This document shows, one piece after another, positions 16,155 to 25,384 of a stretch of 64,000 nt of DNA (its first letter is position 1; the number at the start of each line of letters is the position of its first letter). Origin of the DNA: Streptomyces sp. NRRL S-1022 (GTDB lineage: Bacteria; Actinomycetota; Actinomycetes; Streptomycetales; Streptomycetaceae); contig NZ_JOIU01000007.1 in NCBI RefSeq assembly GCF_000720135.1, forward strand, positions 62,001 through 126,000, given 5' to 3'. The notes below the pieces were generated by a model. That model saw only the letters and a list, made by a program, of their open reading frames with translations, did no database searches and was not told the origin of the DNA. The position numbers were made by a program, and so were the translations under genes.

Positions 16155-17203
16155 TAGCGAAGCCGCGTACCGTCGCGCTCGTCGCGGGCGCCGCCCTGCT
16201 CACCCGGCGGGCCCTGCGCCGCCGCGTGAGGGTCTCCCCGCTGTGGCCGCTGCCCGCCCTGGACCCGCCGCTCTCCGGCCGGCCGCGCCCGCGGGCCCGG
16301 CGGCTGCTGCTCACCGCGCACGAGACCATCGCCGACGGGGTCGTACAACTGCGGCTGGAGGGCGCGGACCTGCCGCGCTGGGAGCCCGGGGCGCACCTGG
16401 ACCTGGTGCTGCCGTCGGGGCTCGTGCGCCAGTACTCGCTGTGCGGGGACCCCGGGGACACCTCCTCCTACACGGTGGCCGCGCGGCTCGTGCCGTACGG
16501 CCGGGGCGGCTCCCGCGAGGTGCACGAGCGGCTCGCCGAGGGCATGGAGCTGGAGGTGCGCGGCCCCCGGAACCGCTTCCCGCTGGCCGGTGCGCCCTCG
16601 TACGTGTTCGTCGCCGGCGGCATCGGCATCACCCCGATCCTGCCGATGCTGCGGTCCCTGCCGGACGGCACCGACTTTCGGCTGCTGTACTGCGGGCGGA
16701 CCCGGGCGTCGATGCCGTTCCTGGAGGAGGTGCGGGGACTGGCCGGGGACCGGCTGACGGTCGTCGCGGAGGACGAGGACGGCCGGCAGGATCTGGCCGC
16801 GCTGTTCGCCGGCACGGCCGCGGGTGCGGCGGTGTACTGCTGCGGCCCGGACGGCCTGACGGCGGCGGTGCAGGAGGCACTGCCCGAGGGGGCCGACCTG
16901 CACCTGGAGCGGTTCGCTCCGCGTGCGCCGGCCGGTGGCGACACCGCGTTCGAGCTGGAACTGCGGCGCAGCGGACGGACGCTGACCGTGCCGGCCGGTT
17001 CGACGGTGCTGGCCGCCGTGCGCCGGGAGCTGCCGGACACCGCCTACTCCTGTGAGCAGGGCTTCTGCGGGACCTGCCGGCAGCGGGTGCTGGACGGGGA
17101 GATCGATCACCGGGACGAGCTGCTGATCGACGCGGAACGGTCGGACTCGATGCTGATCTGCGTGTCCCGGGCGCGGGGCGATCGCCTGGTGCTCGACATG
17201 TGA
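16151..17203 (+). CDS. FAD/NAD(P) oxidoreductase with C-terminal 2Fe-2S ferredoxin domain
   Basis: A 350-residue electron-transfer reductase of the phthalate-dioxygenase-reductase/vanillate-demethylase-reductase type. The flavin-binding beta-barrel has RQYSLCGDP, the NAD(P) domain has FVAGGIGITPILPML and YCCGPDGL, and the C-terminal plant-type ferredoxin has Cys-x4-Cys-x2-Cys in CEQGFCGTC plus a distal Cys in MLICVSRA. The N-terminus carries a hydrophobic/basic stretch (TVALVAGAALLTRRALRRRV) that could tether it to the membrane. GTG 16151 overlaps the previous stop by 4 bp, indicating translational coupling. The likely partner is the di-iron-like protein upstream. Confidence 0.9.
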   Translation: MIAKPRTVALVAGAALLTRRALRRRVRVSPLWPLPALDPPLSGRPRPRARRLLLTAHETIADGVVQLRLEGADLPRWEPGAHLDLVLPSGLVRQYSLCGDPGDTSSYTVAARLVPYGRGGSREVHERLAEGMELEVRGPRNRFPLAGAPSYVFVAGGIGITPILPMLRSLPDGTDFRLLYCGRTRASMPFLEEVRGLAGDRLTVVAEDEDGRQDLAALFAGTAAGAAVYCCGPDGLTAAVQEALPEGADLHLERFAPRAPAGGDTAFELELRRSGRTLTVPAGSTVLAAVRRELPDTAYSCEQGFCGTCRQRVLDGEIDHRDELLIDAERSDSMLICVSRARGDRLVLDM

Positions 17204-17239
17204 CCGCGGACGGCCGGAACCGATCGGTAAAGTGTTCGC

Positions 17240-17929
17240 ATGAGTACCGGGGTTCGCCGCAGGATGGGCGTCGAGGAGCGGCGGCAGCAGCTGATCGGTG
17301 TCGCCCTCGACCTGTTCAGCCGACGCTCGCCCGACGACGTCTCCATCGACGAGATCGCCACGGCGGCGGGCATCTCCCGCCCGCTCGTCTACCACTACTT
17401 CCCCGGCAAACTCAGCCTGTACGAGGCCGCGTTGCAGCGTGCCTCGGAGGACCTCGCGAGCCGTTTCGCCGAGCCGCACGAGGGGCCGCTCGGCGCCCGG
17501 CTGCTGCGCGTGATGGGCCGCTACTTCGACTTCGTGGACGATCACGGCCCCGGTTTCTCGGCCCTGATGCGCGGCGGCCCGGCCGTCGGCTCCTCGACCA
17601 CGAACGCGCTCATCGACTCCGTGCGGCAGGCCGCGTACGACCAGATCCTGTCGCACCTGGGCGTGCGGCAGGCGTCCCCGCGCCTGGAGCTGGTGGTCCG
17701 CTCCTGGATCTCGCTCGCCGAGTCCACGGCGTTGCTCTGGCTGGACGGCCGGCGCGTTCCGCGCGCCGAGCTGGAGGTCCAGCTCGTGCACGACTTCGCC
17801 GCGCTGGCCGCCGTCAGCGCGGCCTACGACCCGGACATGGCCGGGCTGCTGCGCACGATGGTGAAGGACGAGCCGGCCGACGGCCCCTTCGCGGACCTGG
17901 TCGGCCGGCTCATCGCCCTCGGTTCGTGA
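17240..17929 (+). CDS. TetR-family regulator
   Basis: A 229-residue TetR protein. The helix-turn-helix is at about residues 35-60 (VSIDEIATAAGISRPLVYHYFPGKLSLYEAAL region), followed by an all-helical ligand domain with a C-terminal extension. It is the third gene of the di-iron/reductase operon (36 bp after the reductase) and probably represses that operon through the GTTGAC/GTCAAC repeat at 15205. The effector is unknown; an acyl or fatty compound would suit the enzymes but is speculation. It is convergent with the next gene (7 bp gap). Confidence 0.88.
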   Translation: MSTGVRRRMGVEERRQQLIGVALDLFSRRSPDDVSIDEIATAAGISRPLVYHYFPGKLSLYEAALQRASEDLASRFAEPHEGPLGARLLRVMGRYFDFVDDHGPGFSALMRGGPAVGSSTTNALIDSVRQAAYDQILSHLGVRQASPRLELVVRSWISLAESTALLWLDGRRVPRAELEVQLVHDFAALAAVSAAYDPDMAGLLRTMVKDEPADGPFADLVGRLIALGS

Positions 17930-17936
17930 GCGTGTC

Positions 17937-18299
17937 CTAGCGGTCGAACTTCCGGTACGACGCGTCGAGGTCACGGATCTCGGCGGAGGCGTGCACGGCG
18001 CAGGCCGTGTCCGCCACGTGCTTGCGGAGCAGTTCCAGGACCGCCTCCGCCAGCCGCGCCTTCGTCTCGTCGCTGCGTCCGGCGAGGAGCCCGATCGTCA
18101 CGTGCACGACGGCGTGCCCGCGCGCCCCGGGATCCTCGTACCCGAACACGGTGTACGCGCTCGGCCGGATCTGCGTCTTGCAGGCCTCCGGCTTCGCCGC
18201 CGCGATCTCCACGGTCGCCTCGTGCAGCGCCCGGGCGAAGCCCTCGCGGTCGAAGGCGTTCTCCACGATGTCCGAGTAGTCGATGGTGATCTGCGGCAT
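17937..18299 (-). CDS. 5-carboxymethyl-2-hydroxymuconate isomerase-like protein (tautomerase)
   Basis: A 120-residue protein of the CHMI/tautomerase superfamily. ATG 18299 is chosen because AGGAG lies 5 bases upstream and because it puts Pro directly after Met (MPQITIDYSDIV); the N-terminal proline is the catalytic base in this family. Starting two codons earlier would abolish that. The family isomerises hydroxymuconates in homoprotocatechuate degradation, but no other genes of that pathway are nearby, so the real substrate is open. It lies 32 bp downstream of the amylase-pullulanase gene on the same strand and may be read from its transcript. Confidence 0.85.
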   Translation of the reverse strand: MPQITIDYSDIVENAFDREGFARALHEATVEIAAAKPEACKTQIRPSAYTVFGYEDPGARGHAVVHVTIGLLAGRSDETKARLAEAVLELLRKHVADTACAVHASAEIRDLDASYRKFDR

Positions 18300-18331
18300 G
18301 CGCACTCCTGTTCTACGGCGTCGGCCCGACC

Positions 18332-21300
18332 CTACTTCCCCGCCCGCGTGAACACCGCGACGGTCCGCGCCGGGACGCTGAACGTGCCCGGGCCGGCCGT
18401 GTAGGCGGAGGTCTTCACCACCGGGTCGGCGCCGGCGGCCTGCACCGGGTGCAGCCGGTAGTGCCGCCCGGCCAGCGCCGGGATCCGCTGTTCCTGCCGC
18501 TCGGGGGTGGCGTTGAAGACGACGACCAGGTCACCGAGGCGCATGGTGATCACGCCCGGGGTCTCGTCCTTGCCGGACAGCGGGAAGGAGAGGTGCTGCT
18601 GCACCTGCGCGGACGTGCCGAGCGAGAACGCCTTCTCCGTCGTGCTGATCCTGAGCAGGTCCCGGTAGGCGGCCGAGGCCCCGGTGATCTGCGGGCAGCC
18701 GACCTTCACGCTGGTGAGCAGCGGCCGGGCGTAGTCCCACTTGGAGGCGTTGTCGGCCGCCGGTGGCAGTCCGCGGCCGAAGCCGTTGCCGTCCGCGCAG
18801 TTCCAGTGGATGGCGTTGAACCAGTCCCCGCTGTCGAAGGAGTTGCGGTCCAGGGATTTCGAGCGCAGCAGGTCGGTGCCGGCCTGGGAGAGGGCCGGGC
18901 CCTGGGAGAGGGCCGCGGTGGCCATCGCCAGGACCTGCATGCGGGCCCGGTCGGCGGCCGGGGTGTCCTTGGGCAGCTTGTAGGCCAGCGCGTCGAACAG
19001 TGACTCGTTGTCGTGCGCGTCGACGTAGGCGAGGGCGTCGCCGGGCGCTGCCGCGTAGCCGGCGGGCTGGCCGTTGTAGTCGACCTGGGCGCCGGTGACG
19101 TCCTTGCCGTCGGTGTCGGTGAAGCGGTACCGGGCGAGGTTGCCGCTCAGACCGACCTTGATCAGGTCCTGGTAGTGCAGCAGCCGGGCCTTCTGCTCCT
19201 GCCTCGTGCCGTTGGCCGCGGAGGAGTTGGGGTCGGTGTACAGCCCGGACGCGAAACCCTGCACGCCGGGGTCGGCGTCGAAGGGGCCGCCGCCGCGCAC
19301 CGCGTCCCGGGCACGGTCGGAGAAGGTGGCGATGCCGGTGCCGGCCATGTTCTGCTGCGTGGCCTGCACGAACCGGGCGTCGTTCGCGACCTCGCCGAAG
19401 TTCCAGCCCTCGCCGTACAGGACGATCTTCCTGCCGTCCACGCCGTCCTTCTCGGGCGTGAGCGCGTCCAGGGCCTTGCGGACGGCCAGGATGTTGGCCT
19501 TCGGGTGATGGCCCATGAGGTCGAAACGGAACCCGTCGACCTTGTACTGCCTGGCCCAGGTGACGATCGAGTCCACGACCAGCTTGCCCATCATCGCGTT
19601 CTCCGGCGCGGTGTTGGCACAGCAGGTACTGGTGGCCACCGAGCCGTCCGCCAGCAGCCGCTGGTAGTAACCGGGCACGATCCGGTCGAGCACCGAGGTC
19701 TCGGCCTGGCCGGCGGCCGCCGTGTGGTTGTAGACGACGTCCATGACGACCCGCAGGCCGTCCTGGTTGAGCGCCTTCACCATCGTGCGGAACTGAACGG
19801 TACGGGCGGTGCCGTCCGGGTCGGTGGCGTAGGAGCCCTCCGGGACCGTGTAGTGGTACGGGTCGTAACCCCAGTTGTAGGCGTCCTTCGCGGCGGTCTT
19901 CGCCACGCACTCCTGCTGCTTGTCGGAATCGGCCGGGTAGGAGGCCAGGTCACAGTCCGGCGTCGCCTGATCGGCCCGCTTCTCGGGGATCGTGGCGATG
20001 TCGAAGGCAGGCAGCAGATGCACGTACGACGTCCCCGCCTTCGCCAGCGCCCGCAAGTGCTTCGAACCGTCGCTGTTCTTGTCGGCGAACGCCAGGTAGG
20101 TGCCCCGGTCCTCGGCCGGAACGGTCTTGTCGGCCACCGAGAAGTCCCGGATGTGCAGCTCCTGGATCTGCGCGCCCCTCAACGGCACCGCCCTGGGCTT
20201 GCGCAGAGCCGCCCAGCCGCGCGGGGCGAGCTTCTTGTCGTTCAGGTCCACGACGAGGCTGCGCGCCGAGTTCGCGGTCAGCGCGACCGAGTAGGGGTCG
20301 GTGACCTTGTTGGTGACCACCTTGCGGACGCTGGGCGCCCACACCCTCACCACATACCGGTAAGGCTTGCCCTTCCAGGACGCCGGACCGGTGACGGACC
20401 AGACACCGGTGGTGTCGTTGCGGTGCATCCTCACGGACGTGCCGTCGAGGTCGAGGTGGACGCTCTGCGCGGTCGGCGCCCAGACGGCCAGTGTGGGCCT
20501 GCCGTCGTGGAAGGCCGGCCCGAGGGCGGCCTTCGTCGCCCCGGGGTACAGGTCGTCCAGCACGCCGGCGGTCTGCACACCGGTCGCGGCCAGGACGGCG
20601 CCGTTCGCGGCCCGCTGGGTGGCGACGAGCTGCCCGGCGAGCGCGCCGCGCACCCGGTCCCGGTCACGGGGGTCGACGGACCAGGCGGTGTAGTCCTTCA
20701 GGTGCGGGAACTTCGCCTTCTGGGCGTCGGTCAGGGTGGTCTTGGCCAATCGCAGCCAGCGCTCGTCGTCACTGGTCAGCGCACCGTCCCTGACGGTGAT
20801 CGAGCCGTCGTGGGAGGAGAGGAGCTGGGTGGAGGCGGCGCCCTCGACGCCGTTCCAGGCGACGGTGTCCCGGTCGATCCAGATCGCCTTGGAGGTGCTC
20901 AGGTCGAGCGCGGCCGCGCTGCCCGCGGGCTGCGGCAGCAGGTGCTCCTCCTGGCCGTTCAACAGCCACACCTCGTGGCCGTCCGACTTGAGGTCGAGGG
21001 ACTGGTCGGTGGGCAGGTCCTTCTCGTCGCCCTTGTGGATGATGTAGCTGAGACCGGTGGCACCCGCGCTGAGCGGCACCTCGAAGACCGCGCCATAGGC
21101 ATCAGTCTTCACCGGCTTCAGCGGGTTCGACCAGTCGGTGGGGTTCGCCGCGCCGGTCCAGACGTGCAGGCCCCAGCCGGCGTAGTCGCCGTCGGCGCGG
21201 TGGTAGTGGATGACCGCCTTGGTCTCGTCCTGCGCCGGGTAGTCGGGCCTCGTGGTCAGGACGTCGGCCTTGCCCTGCTCGATCCACACCTCGCCGGTCC

Positions 21301-23740
21301 TGGTGACGTCGATGCTCCGGTCGGCGGAGACGTCCTTGTCGCCGTCCTTGTCGATGACCAGGAAGCCGACGTTCGAGGCGCCGGGCTTGAGCTTGACGTA
21401 GGCGAAGGCGCCGTAGGCGTCCCGGCCCACGAAGGGGTGACTGGCGGGCCAGTTCGTGGCCTCGCCGTCGGCGAGGTCGCCCCAGGCGTACAGGCCCCAG
21501 TTGTCGTAGTCGCCGTCGGTGCGCTTGTAGTGGACGACCGCGTAGTCGCGGGAGGAGGCGGTGGGGACCTCGGGCGCGGGCGCGGTGCCGGTGGCGCTGG
21601 TCGCCGTGGCGCTCGCGGTGCGTCCCGCGGAATCGACGACGACGGCCTTGTAGCGCAGGACGGTGCCCGCCTTCACGCCCTTGCCGATGGTCTGGGTGAC
21701 CTTGTACGGGGCGTGGTCGGCGGAGCCGAGGGTGTGCCAGGCGCCGTTGCCGACCTGGGCGGCGAAGACGACCCGGTTCAGCTGTCCGCCCTCGACGTCG
21801 GCGGACAGCTCGACGGTGCCGGTGGCGCCGGCGTCCGGGGCCTTCAAGGTGAGGGACGGCTTGGCGGTGGGCTCGGCCAGGGGGCCGGCGGCCTTGAGGA
21901 CGACGGCGGAGCCGGCCGGGACGGTGACCGTGACCTTGCGGTCGGCGTCGGAGTCCGCCGCGGCGTGCGTGCCGTAGATCCCGCGGTACGTCATGCCCGC
22001 GGAACCGGTCTCGAAGGTGGCGGTCTTCGCCTCGCCGGCGTTGTTGAGGGCGACGACGTACTCGGTGCCGGAGCGTGCGTCCGTCCGGGTGAAGGCGTAG
22101 ACGCCGGCGCCGTCGGCCGCGTACCGCTCGGTCTGCACGCCGTCGGTGAGCGCCGGGTTGTCCTTCCGGAGTTTGGCGAGGGCGGCGATGTCCTGGTAGA
22201 GGGGGGCGCCGCGGTCGTAGGCGGCGCTCGCGTGGGTGCGGCCGGTGCCGATCTCGTCGTCGTCCAGGTAGTCGGCGACCTTGGAGGCGAACATGGTCTG
22301 GCGGGCGTCCTTGTCGCCGCCGGAGCCGGTGAAGCCCTGTTCGTCGCCGTAGTAGACGACCGGGTTGCCCCGGCTGAGGAACATCACCTCGTTGGCGAGC
22401 CTGTCCTTGGCCAGGATCTCGGCGTCGGTCGCCTTCGGGTTGTCCTGCTTCAGGAAGTATCCGATGCGGCCCATGTCGTGGTTGCCGAGGAAGGTGACCT
22501 GCTCGTACGCGTTGGCCTTGTCGGTGGTGTACCGGTAGTCGTCACCGAAGACGCCCGCCAGCTTCCGCGCGCTGCCGCCCTGGGAGGCGTAGGCGCGGGC
22601 CGCGTCCTGGAAGGGGAAGTCGAGGGTGGCGTCGAGCCGGCCCTGGGTGACGTACGGCGAGGTGACGGAGGTGTCGGCGGAGTAGACCTCGCCGAACATG
22701 AAGAATTTCTTCCGCCCGCGCTGTGCCGCGTACCGGTCCAGTGCGGTCGCCCACTGGGTCCAGAACTCCATGTTCACGTGCTTGACGGTGTCGATCCGGA
22801 ACCCGTCGACGGCGAAGTCCCGCACCCACCGCTCGTAGATCTTCTCCATGCCGTGCACGACCTCGGGACGCTCGGTCCACAGGTCGTCCAGGCCGGAGAA
22901 GTCACCGTAGGTGGCGGACTCGCCGGCGTACGTCGAGTCGCCCCGGTTGTGGTACAGCGCCGGGTCGTCGAGCCAGGCCGGGACCTTGCTCCTGTCGGCG
23001 GCCTTCGGGGTGTACGGGAAGGAGCCGGTGCCGACGGCCGGGAAGGGCCGCCTGCCGTCGGCGTAGTCCGCGTCGTCGAAGGGCCTGCCGTCCTTCGTCA
23101 GGTACGGGAAGGCGCCCTTGGACAGGTAGTCGTAGGACTTCTGCTCGTAGTCCACGACGTCGGCGGTGTGGTTGGTGATGACGTCGAAGTAGACCTTCAT
23201 GCCCTTGGCGTGCGCCTTGGCGATGAGGGTCTTGAGGTCCTGGTTGGTGCCGAAGTGCGGGTCGACCTGGGTGAAGTCGGTGATCCAGTACCCGTGGTAG
23301 CCGGCGGAGGCGTTGCTGCCCGTGCCCTGCACCGGGCGGTTCTTGAAGATGGGGGCCAGCCAGATGGCGGTGGTGCCGAGCCCCTTGATGTAGTCCAGCT
23401 TCCCGGTCAGGCCCTTGAGGTCGCCGCCCTGGTAGAAGCCCTTGTCGGTGGGGTCGTAGCCGGTGCTGAGCCGGGAGCCGGTGAGTCCGCCCCGGTCGTT
23501 CGAGGTGTCCCCGTTGGCGAACCGGTCCGGCATGACGAAGTAGAACTGCTCGCGGGTGTCGTCGTGCCGGGCGGGCACGGCGGCGAGCTTCGCGTCCGAG
23601 GGGGGTGCGGGCGGGGTGGCGGCCCGGGCCGCCGGTGCCTGGACCAGGGCGGCGGCGAGGGCCAGGCCGGTGAGAGCGGCGGCCCTTCTTCTGCCATGCG
23701 GCGTACGGCGCGTGCGGGGCGCCGGCCATCTCGGTATCAC
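18332..23740 (-). CDS. Secreted bifunctional alpha-amylase / pullulanase
   Basis: An exceptionally large 1802-residue GH13 protein. The start GTG 23740 has GAGGAG about 10 bases upstream; a Tat-like signal (RRTPHGRRRAAAL) and cleavage near ARA follow. Order: an N-terminal GH13 amylase (about 45-600; GFRIDTVKH near 315, FMFGEVY, FLGNHDMGR), two pullulanase-type PUD/CBM41 modules (about 730-830 and 838-935), N-terminal beta domains including CBM48, then a GH13 pullulanase (YNWGYDP near 1288, VYNHTAA, VDGFRFDLMGH, LYGEGWNFGE, VDAHDNESLFD), and a beta C-terminus. It should cut alpha-1,4 and alpha-1,6 bonds of starch, pullulan or glycogen outside the cell. A CTTGC-A-GCAAG palindrome 35 bp upstream suggests MalR control. 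The Streptomyces coelicolor mal region has an equivalent. Confidence 0.93.
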   Translation of the reverse strand: MIPRWPAPRTRRTPHGRRRAAALTGLALAAALVQAPAARAATPPAPPSDAKLAAVPARHDDTREQFYFVMPDRFANGDTSNDRGGLTGSRLSTGYDPTDKGFYQGGDLKGLTGKLDYIKGLGTTAIWLAPIFKNRPVQGTGSNASAGYHGYWITDFTQVDPHFGTNQDLKTLIAKAHAKGMKVYFDVITNHTADVVDYEQKSYDYLSKGAFPYLTKDGRPFDDADYADGRRPFPAVGTGSFPYTPKAADRSKVPAWLDDPALYHNRGDSTYAGESATYGDFSGLDDLWTERPEVVHGMEKIYERWVRDFAVDGFRIDTVKHVNMEFWTQWATALDRYAAQRGRKKFFMFGEVYSADTSVTSPYVTQGRLDATLDFPFQDAARAYASQGGSARKLAGVFGDDYRYTTDKANAYEQVTFLGNHDMGRIGYFLKQDNPKATDAEILAKDRLANEVMFLSRGNPVVYYGDEQGFTGSGGDKDARQTMFASKVADYLDDDEIGTGRTHASAAYDRGAPLYQDIAALAKLRKDNPALTDGVQTERYAADGAGVYAFTRTDARSGTEYVVALNNAGEAKTATFETGSAGMTYRGIYGTHAAADSDADRKVTVTVPAGSAVVLKAAGPLAEPTAKPSLTLKAPDAGATGTVELSADVEGGQLNRVVFAAQVGNGAWHTLGSADHAPYKVTQTIGKGVKAGTVLRYKAVVVDSAGRTASATATSATGTAPAPEVPTASSRDYAVVHYKRTDGDYDNWGLYAWGDLADGEATNWPASHPFVGRDAYGAFAYVKLKPGASNVGFLVIDKDGDKDVSADRSIDVTRTGEVWIEQGKADVLTTRPDYPAQDETKAVIHYHRADGDYAGWGLHVWTGAANPTDWSNPLKPVKTDAYGAVFEVPLSAGATGLSYIIHKGDEKDLPTDQSLDLKSDGHEVWLLNGQEEHLLPQPAGSAAALDLSTSKAIWIDRDTVAWNGVEGAASTQLLSSHDGSITVRDGALTSDDERWLRLAKTTLTDAQKAKFPHLKDYTAWSVDPRDRDRVRGALAGQLVATQRAANGAVLAATGVQTAGVLDDLYPGATKAALGPAFHDGRPTLAVWAPTAQSVHLDLDGTSVRMHRNDTTGVWSVTGPASWKGKPYRYVVRVWAPSVRKVVTNKVTDPYSVALTANSARSLVVDLNDKKLAPRGWAALRKPRAVPLRGAQIQELHIRDFSVADKTVPAEDRGTYLAFADKNSDGSKHLRALAKAGTSYVHLLPAFDIATIPEKRADQATPDCDLASYPADSDKQQECVAKTAAKDAYNWGYDPYHYTVPEGSYATDPDGTARTVQFRTMVKALNQDGLRVVMDVVYNHTAAAGQAETSVLDRIVPGYYQRLLADGSVATSTCCANTAPENAMMGKLVVDSIVTWARQYKVDGFRFDLMGHHPKANILAVRKALDALTPEKDGVDGRKIVLYGEGWNFGEVANDARFVQATQQNMAGTGIATFSDRARDAVRGGGPFDADPGVQGFASGLYTDPNSSAANGTRQEQKARLLHYQDLIKVGLSGNLARYRFTDTDGKDVTGAQVDYNGQPAGYAAAPGDALAYVDAHDNESLFDALAYKLPKDTPAADRARMQVLAMATAALSQGPALSQAGTDLLRSKSLDRNSFDSGDWFNAIHWNCADGNGFGRGLPPAADNASKWDYARPLLTSVKVGCPQITGASAAYRDLLRISTTEKAFSLGTSAQVQQHLSFPLSGKDETPGVITMRLGDLVVVFNATPERQEQRIPALAGRHYRLHPVQAAGADPVVKTSAYTAGPGTFSVPARTVAVFTRAGK

Positions 23741-23774
23741 GGGTCGTGACTCCTCAGGGGGATTGCGACGGGGA

Positions 23775-23785
23775 CTTGCAGCAAG
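23775..23785. promoter_or_regulatory. Probable MalR half-site palindrome before the pullulanase gene
   Basis: CTTGC-A-GCAAG, a perfect 11-bp palindrome 35 bases upstream of the GTG start. The CTTGC/GCAAG core is shared with the repeats at 25254, 30674 and 30783. Confidence 0.55.
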
Positions 23786-23788
23786 GGG

Positions 23789-23816
23789 CGTGAAACCGCC
23801 CGAAAGGGGTTTCACG
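23789..23816 (-). terminator. Alpha-amylase terminator
   Basis: CGTGAAACC (23789-23797) pairs with GGTTTCACG (23808-23816), a 9-bp stem just downstream of the amylase stop (23834) and just ahead of the pullulanase operator, separating the two transcription units. Confidence 0.7.
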
Positions 23817-23833
23817 CACCGTCAGCAACGGTT

Positions 23834-25210
23834 TCAGCAACTGGACTTGCCGGCGTAGATCGCCAGGGCCGTGTCCGAGCCGAGGGTGGCGGTGAACTGT
23901 CCGCTGGAGTTCACGCTCACCGTGGTGTTGTTCTGGACGTTGCAGTACGTCCCGGCGGGCAGGGACGTCTGGTAGGTGCGGGTCAGCGACGAGGACTCGT
24001 GGTTGATGGCCACGTAGCCCTTGGCGCCCCGGCCGAACGCGATCGCGTTGTTGCCGTTGTCCCACCAGTTGCCGACCGCCTGGCCGCGGGTCGCGTTGCG
24101 GAAGGCGACCATGCGGATGATCTCCGGCCAGGCGTGCTGGCACTTCCAGCCGTCCTGCCAGCAGGCGTTCACCCGGCCGCCGTTGGGCGGGCCGGCGTCG
24201 GCGTCCGACCACTCGTAGCCGGAGTTGATGTCGGGGGCGCCGTAGGGCCAGGCGAGCATGAAGACGTTGGCCAGCGTGTAGTCGGCGCCGCTCTTGTAGT
24301 TCAGGGTGCTGCCGTTGCGCTCGGTGTCGTGGTTGTCCACGAAGACGCCGGCGGCCGAGCTGTTCAGGTAGCCCCAGCCCTCGCCGTAGTTGGTGAGGTA
24401 CGCGAGCTTCTCACTGGTGAAGACCCGCTTGAGGTCGTAGGCGTAGCGGAACTCCTGGACGTCCCCGTTGCCGGTGTACTCGGAGGGCTGGACGGCCTCG
24501 CCCGCGCCGTAGATGACCTCCTGCTTCCAGTAGACCGACGGGCTGGTCAGGCGGCTCTTGATGTTGGCGAGGTCGTCGGCGGGAATGTGCTTGGCCGCGT
24601 CGATGCGGAAGCCGTCGACCCCGAGGGTGAGCAGGTCGTTCAGGTAGCCGGCGATCGTCTTGCGGACGTACTCCTCGCCGGTGTCCAGGTCGGCCAGGCC
24701 GACGAGTTCGCAGTGCTGCACGTTCCAGCGGTCGGAGTAGTTCGACACCTGGGAGGTGCAGTCGTCGAAGTCGTAGGAGGAGTACAGGCCCGGGTAGGCG
24801 TACTTCGTGTAGGACGAGCCGCCGGTGCCGGTGCCGCTGCCCGCCGACATGTGGTTGACCACCGTGTCGACGACGACCTTCACACCGGCCGCGTGGCAGG
24901 TGTTCACCATGTCCCGGAACGCCGTGCGGTCGCCGAGGCGGCCCGCGATCCTGTACGACACCGGCTGGTACGACGTCCACCACTGCGAGCCCTGTATGTG
25001 CTCGGCGGGTGGGGAGACCTGGACGTAGCCGTAGCCGGCGGGCCCGAGGGTGGTGGTGCACTCCTTGGCCACCGAGGCGTAGTTCCACTCGAACAGGACG
25101 GCGGTGACGTCCTTGGTGCCGGGCGGGGAGGCCTCGGCGGCGGTCGGGGTCATGCTCATCAGGGCGGCGGCCGTGAGGGCGACCGCCGCGGGGAGGGTTC
25201 TGCGTGCCAT
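23834..25210 (-). CDS. aml: Secreted alpha-amylase (GH13)
   Basis: A 458-residue alpha-amylase that endo-hydrolyses alpha-1,4 bonds in starch outside the cell. ATG 25210 has GAAGGA 8 bases upstream, and the signal peptide is cleaved near AEA-SPPG. GH13 motifs in order are [19 protein letters not shown] (nucleophile Asp), VIYGAGEAV (acid Glu) and FVDNHDTER (third Asp). The region [22 protein letters not shown] resembles animal-type amylases, to which several Streptomyces secreted amylases belong. A small C-terminal beta domain with a Cys pair ends at GKSSC; there is no starch-binding module. A perfect TTGCTGAAA/TTTCAGCAA repeat lies upstream and a terminator follows. Confidence 0.93.
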   Translation of the reverse strand: MARRTLPAAVALTAAALMSMTPTAAEASPPGTKDVTAVLFEWNYASVAKECTTTLGPAGYGYVQVSPPAEHIQGSQWWTSYQPVSYRIAGRLGDRTAFRDMVNTCHAAGVKVVVDTVVNHMSAGSGTGTGGSSYTKYAYPGLYSSYDFDDCTSQVSNYSDRWNVQHCELVGLADLDTGEEYVRKTIAGYLNDLLTLGVDGFRIDAAKHIPADDLANIKSRLTSPSVYWKQEVIYGAGEAVQPSEYTGNGDVQEFRYAYDLKRVFTSEKLAYLTNYGEGWGYLNSSAAGVFVDNHDTERNGSTLNYKSGADYTLANVFMLAWPYGAPDINSGYEWSDADAGPPNGGRVNACWQDGWKCQHAWPEIIRMVAFRNATRGQAVGNWWDNGNNAIAFGRGAKGYVAINHESSSLTRTYQTSLPAGTYCNVQNNTTVSVNSSGQFTATLGSDTALAIYAGKSSC

Positions 25211-25253
25211 GTGGGGTTCCTTCGACGTTGAAGGCAAGGACCGCTGACGGCGC

Positions 25254-25273
25254 TTGCTGAAATCTTTCAGCAA
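25254..25273. promoter_or_regulatory. Operator upstream of the amylase gene
   Basis: TTGCTGAAA-TC-TTTCAGCAA is a perfect 9-bp inverted repeat 44 bases upstream of the amylase start, with a further CTTGC at 25275-25279. It carries the TTGC/GCAA core of the other mal-cluster palindromes and is the likely MalR target. Confidence 0.6.
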
Positions 25274-25297
25274 ACTTGCGGTGACGCAGATGTTAAA

Positions 25298-25324
25298 GGC
25301 CCGCTGCCCGAAAGGCAGCGGGCC
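25298..25324 (-). terminator. aglA terminator
   Basis: GGCCCGCTGCC (25298-25308) pairs with GGCAGCGGGCC (25314-25324), an 11-bp stem with a CGAAA loop, downstream of the aglA stop at 25385. A second weak repeat, AAGTTC/GAACTT (25331-25348), lies beside it. Confidence 0.75.
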
Positions 25325-25384
25325 GTAGTGAAGTTCATGAAAGAACTTTCAGAGCGGGCATCAGCCGGGGCCGCCGGCCCGGTC

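Noticed and set aside
19013..23749. A 1578-residue open frame antisense to the amylase-pullulanase gene.
   Set aside because: Its product is Val/Gly/Arg low-complexity with no motif. Long antisense frames are expected opposite high-GC genes, and the sense strand encodes an unmistakable two-domain GH13 protein.
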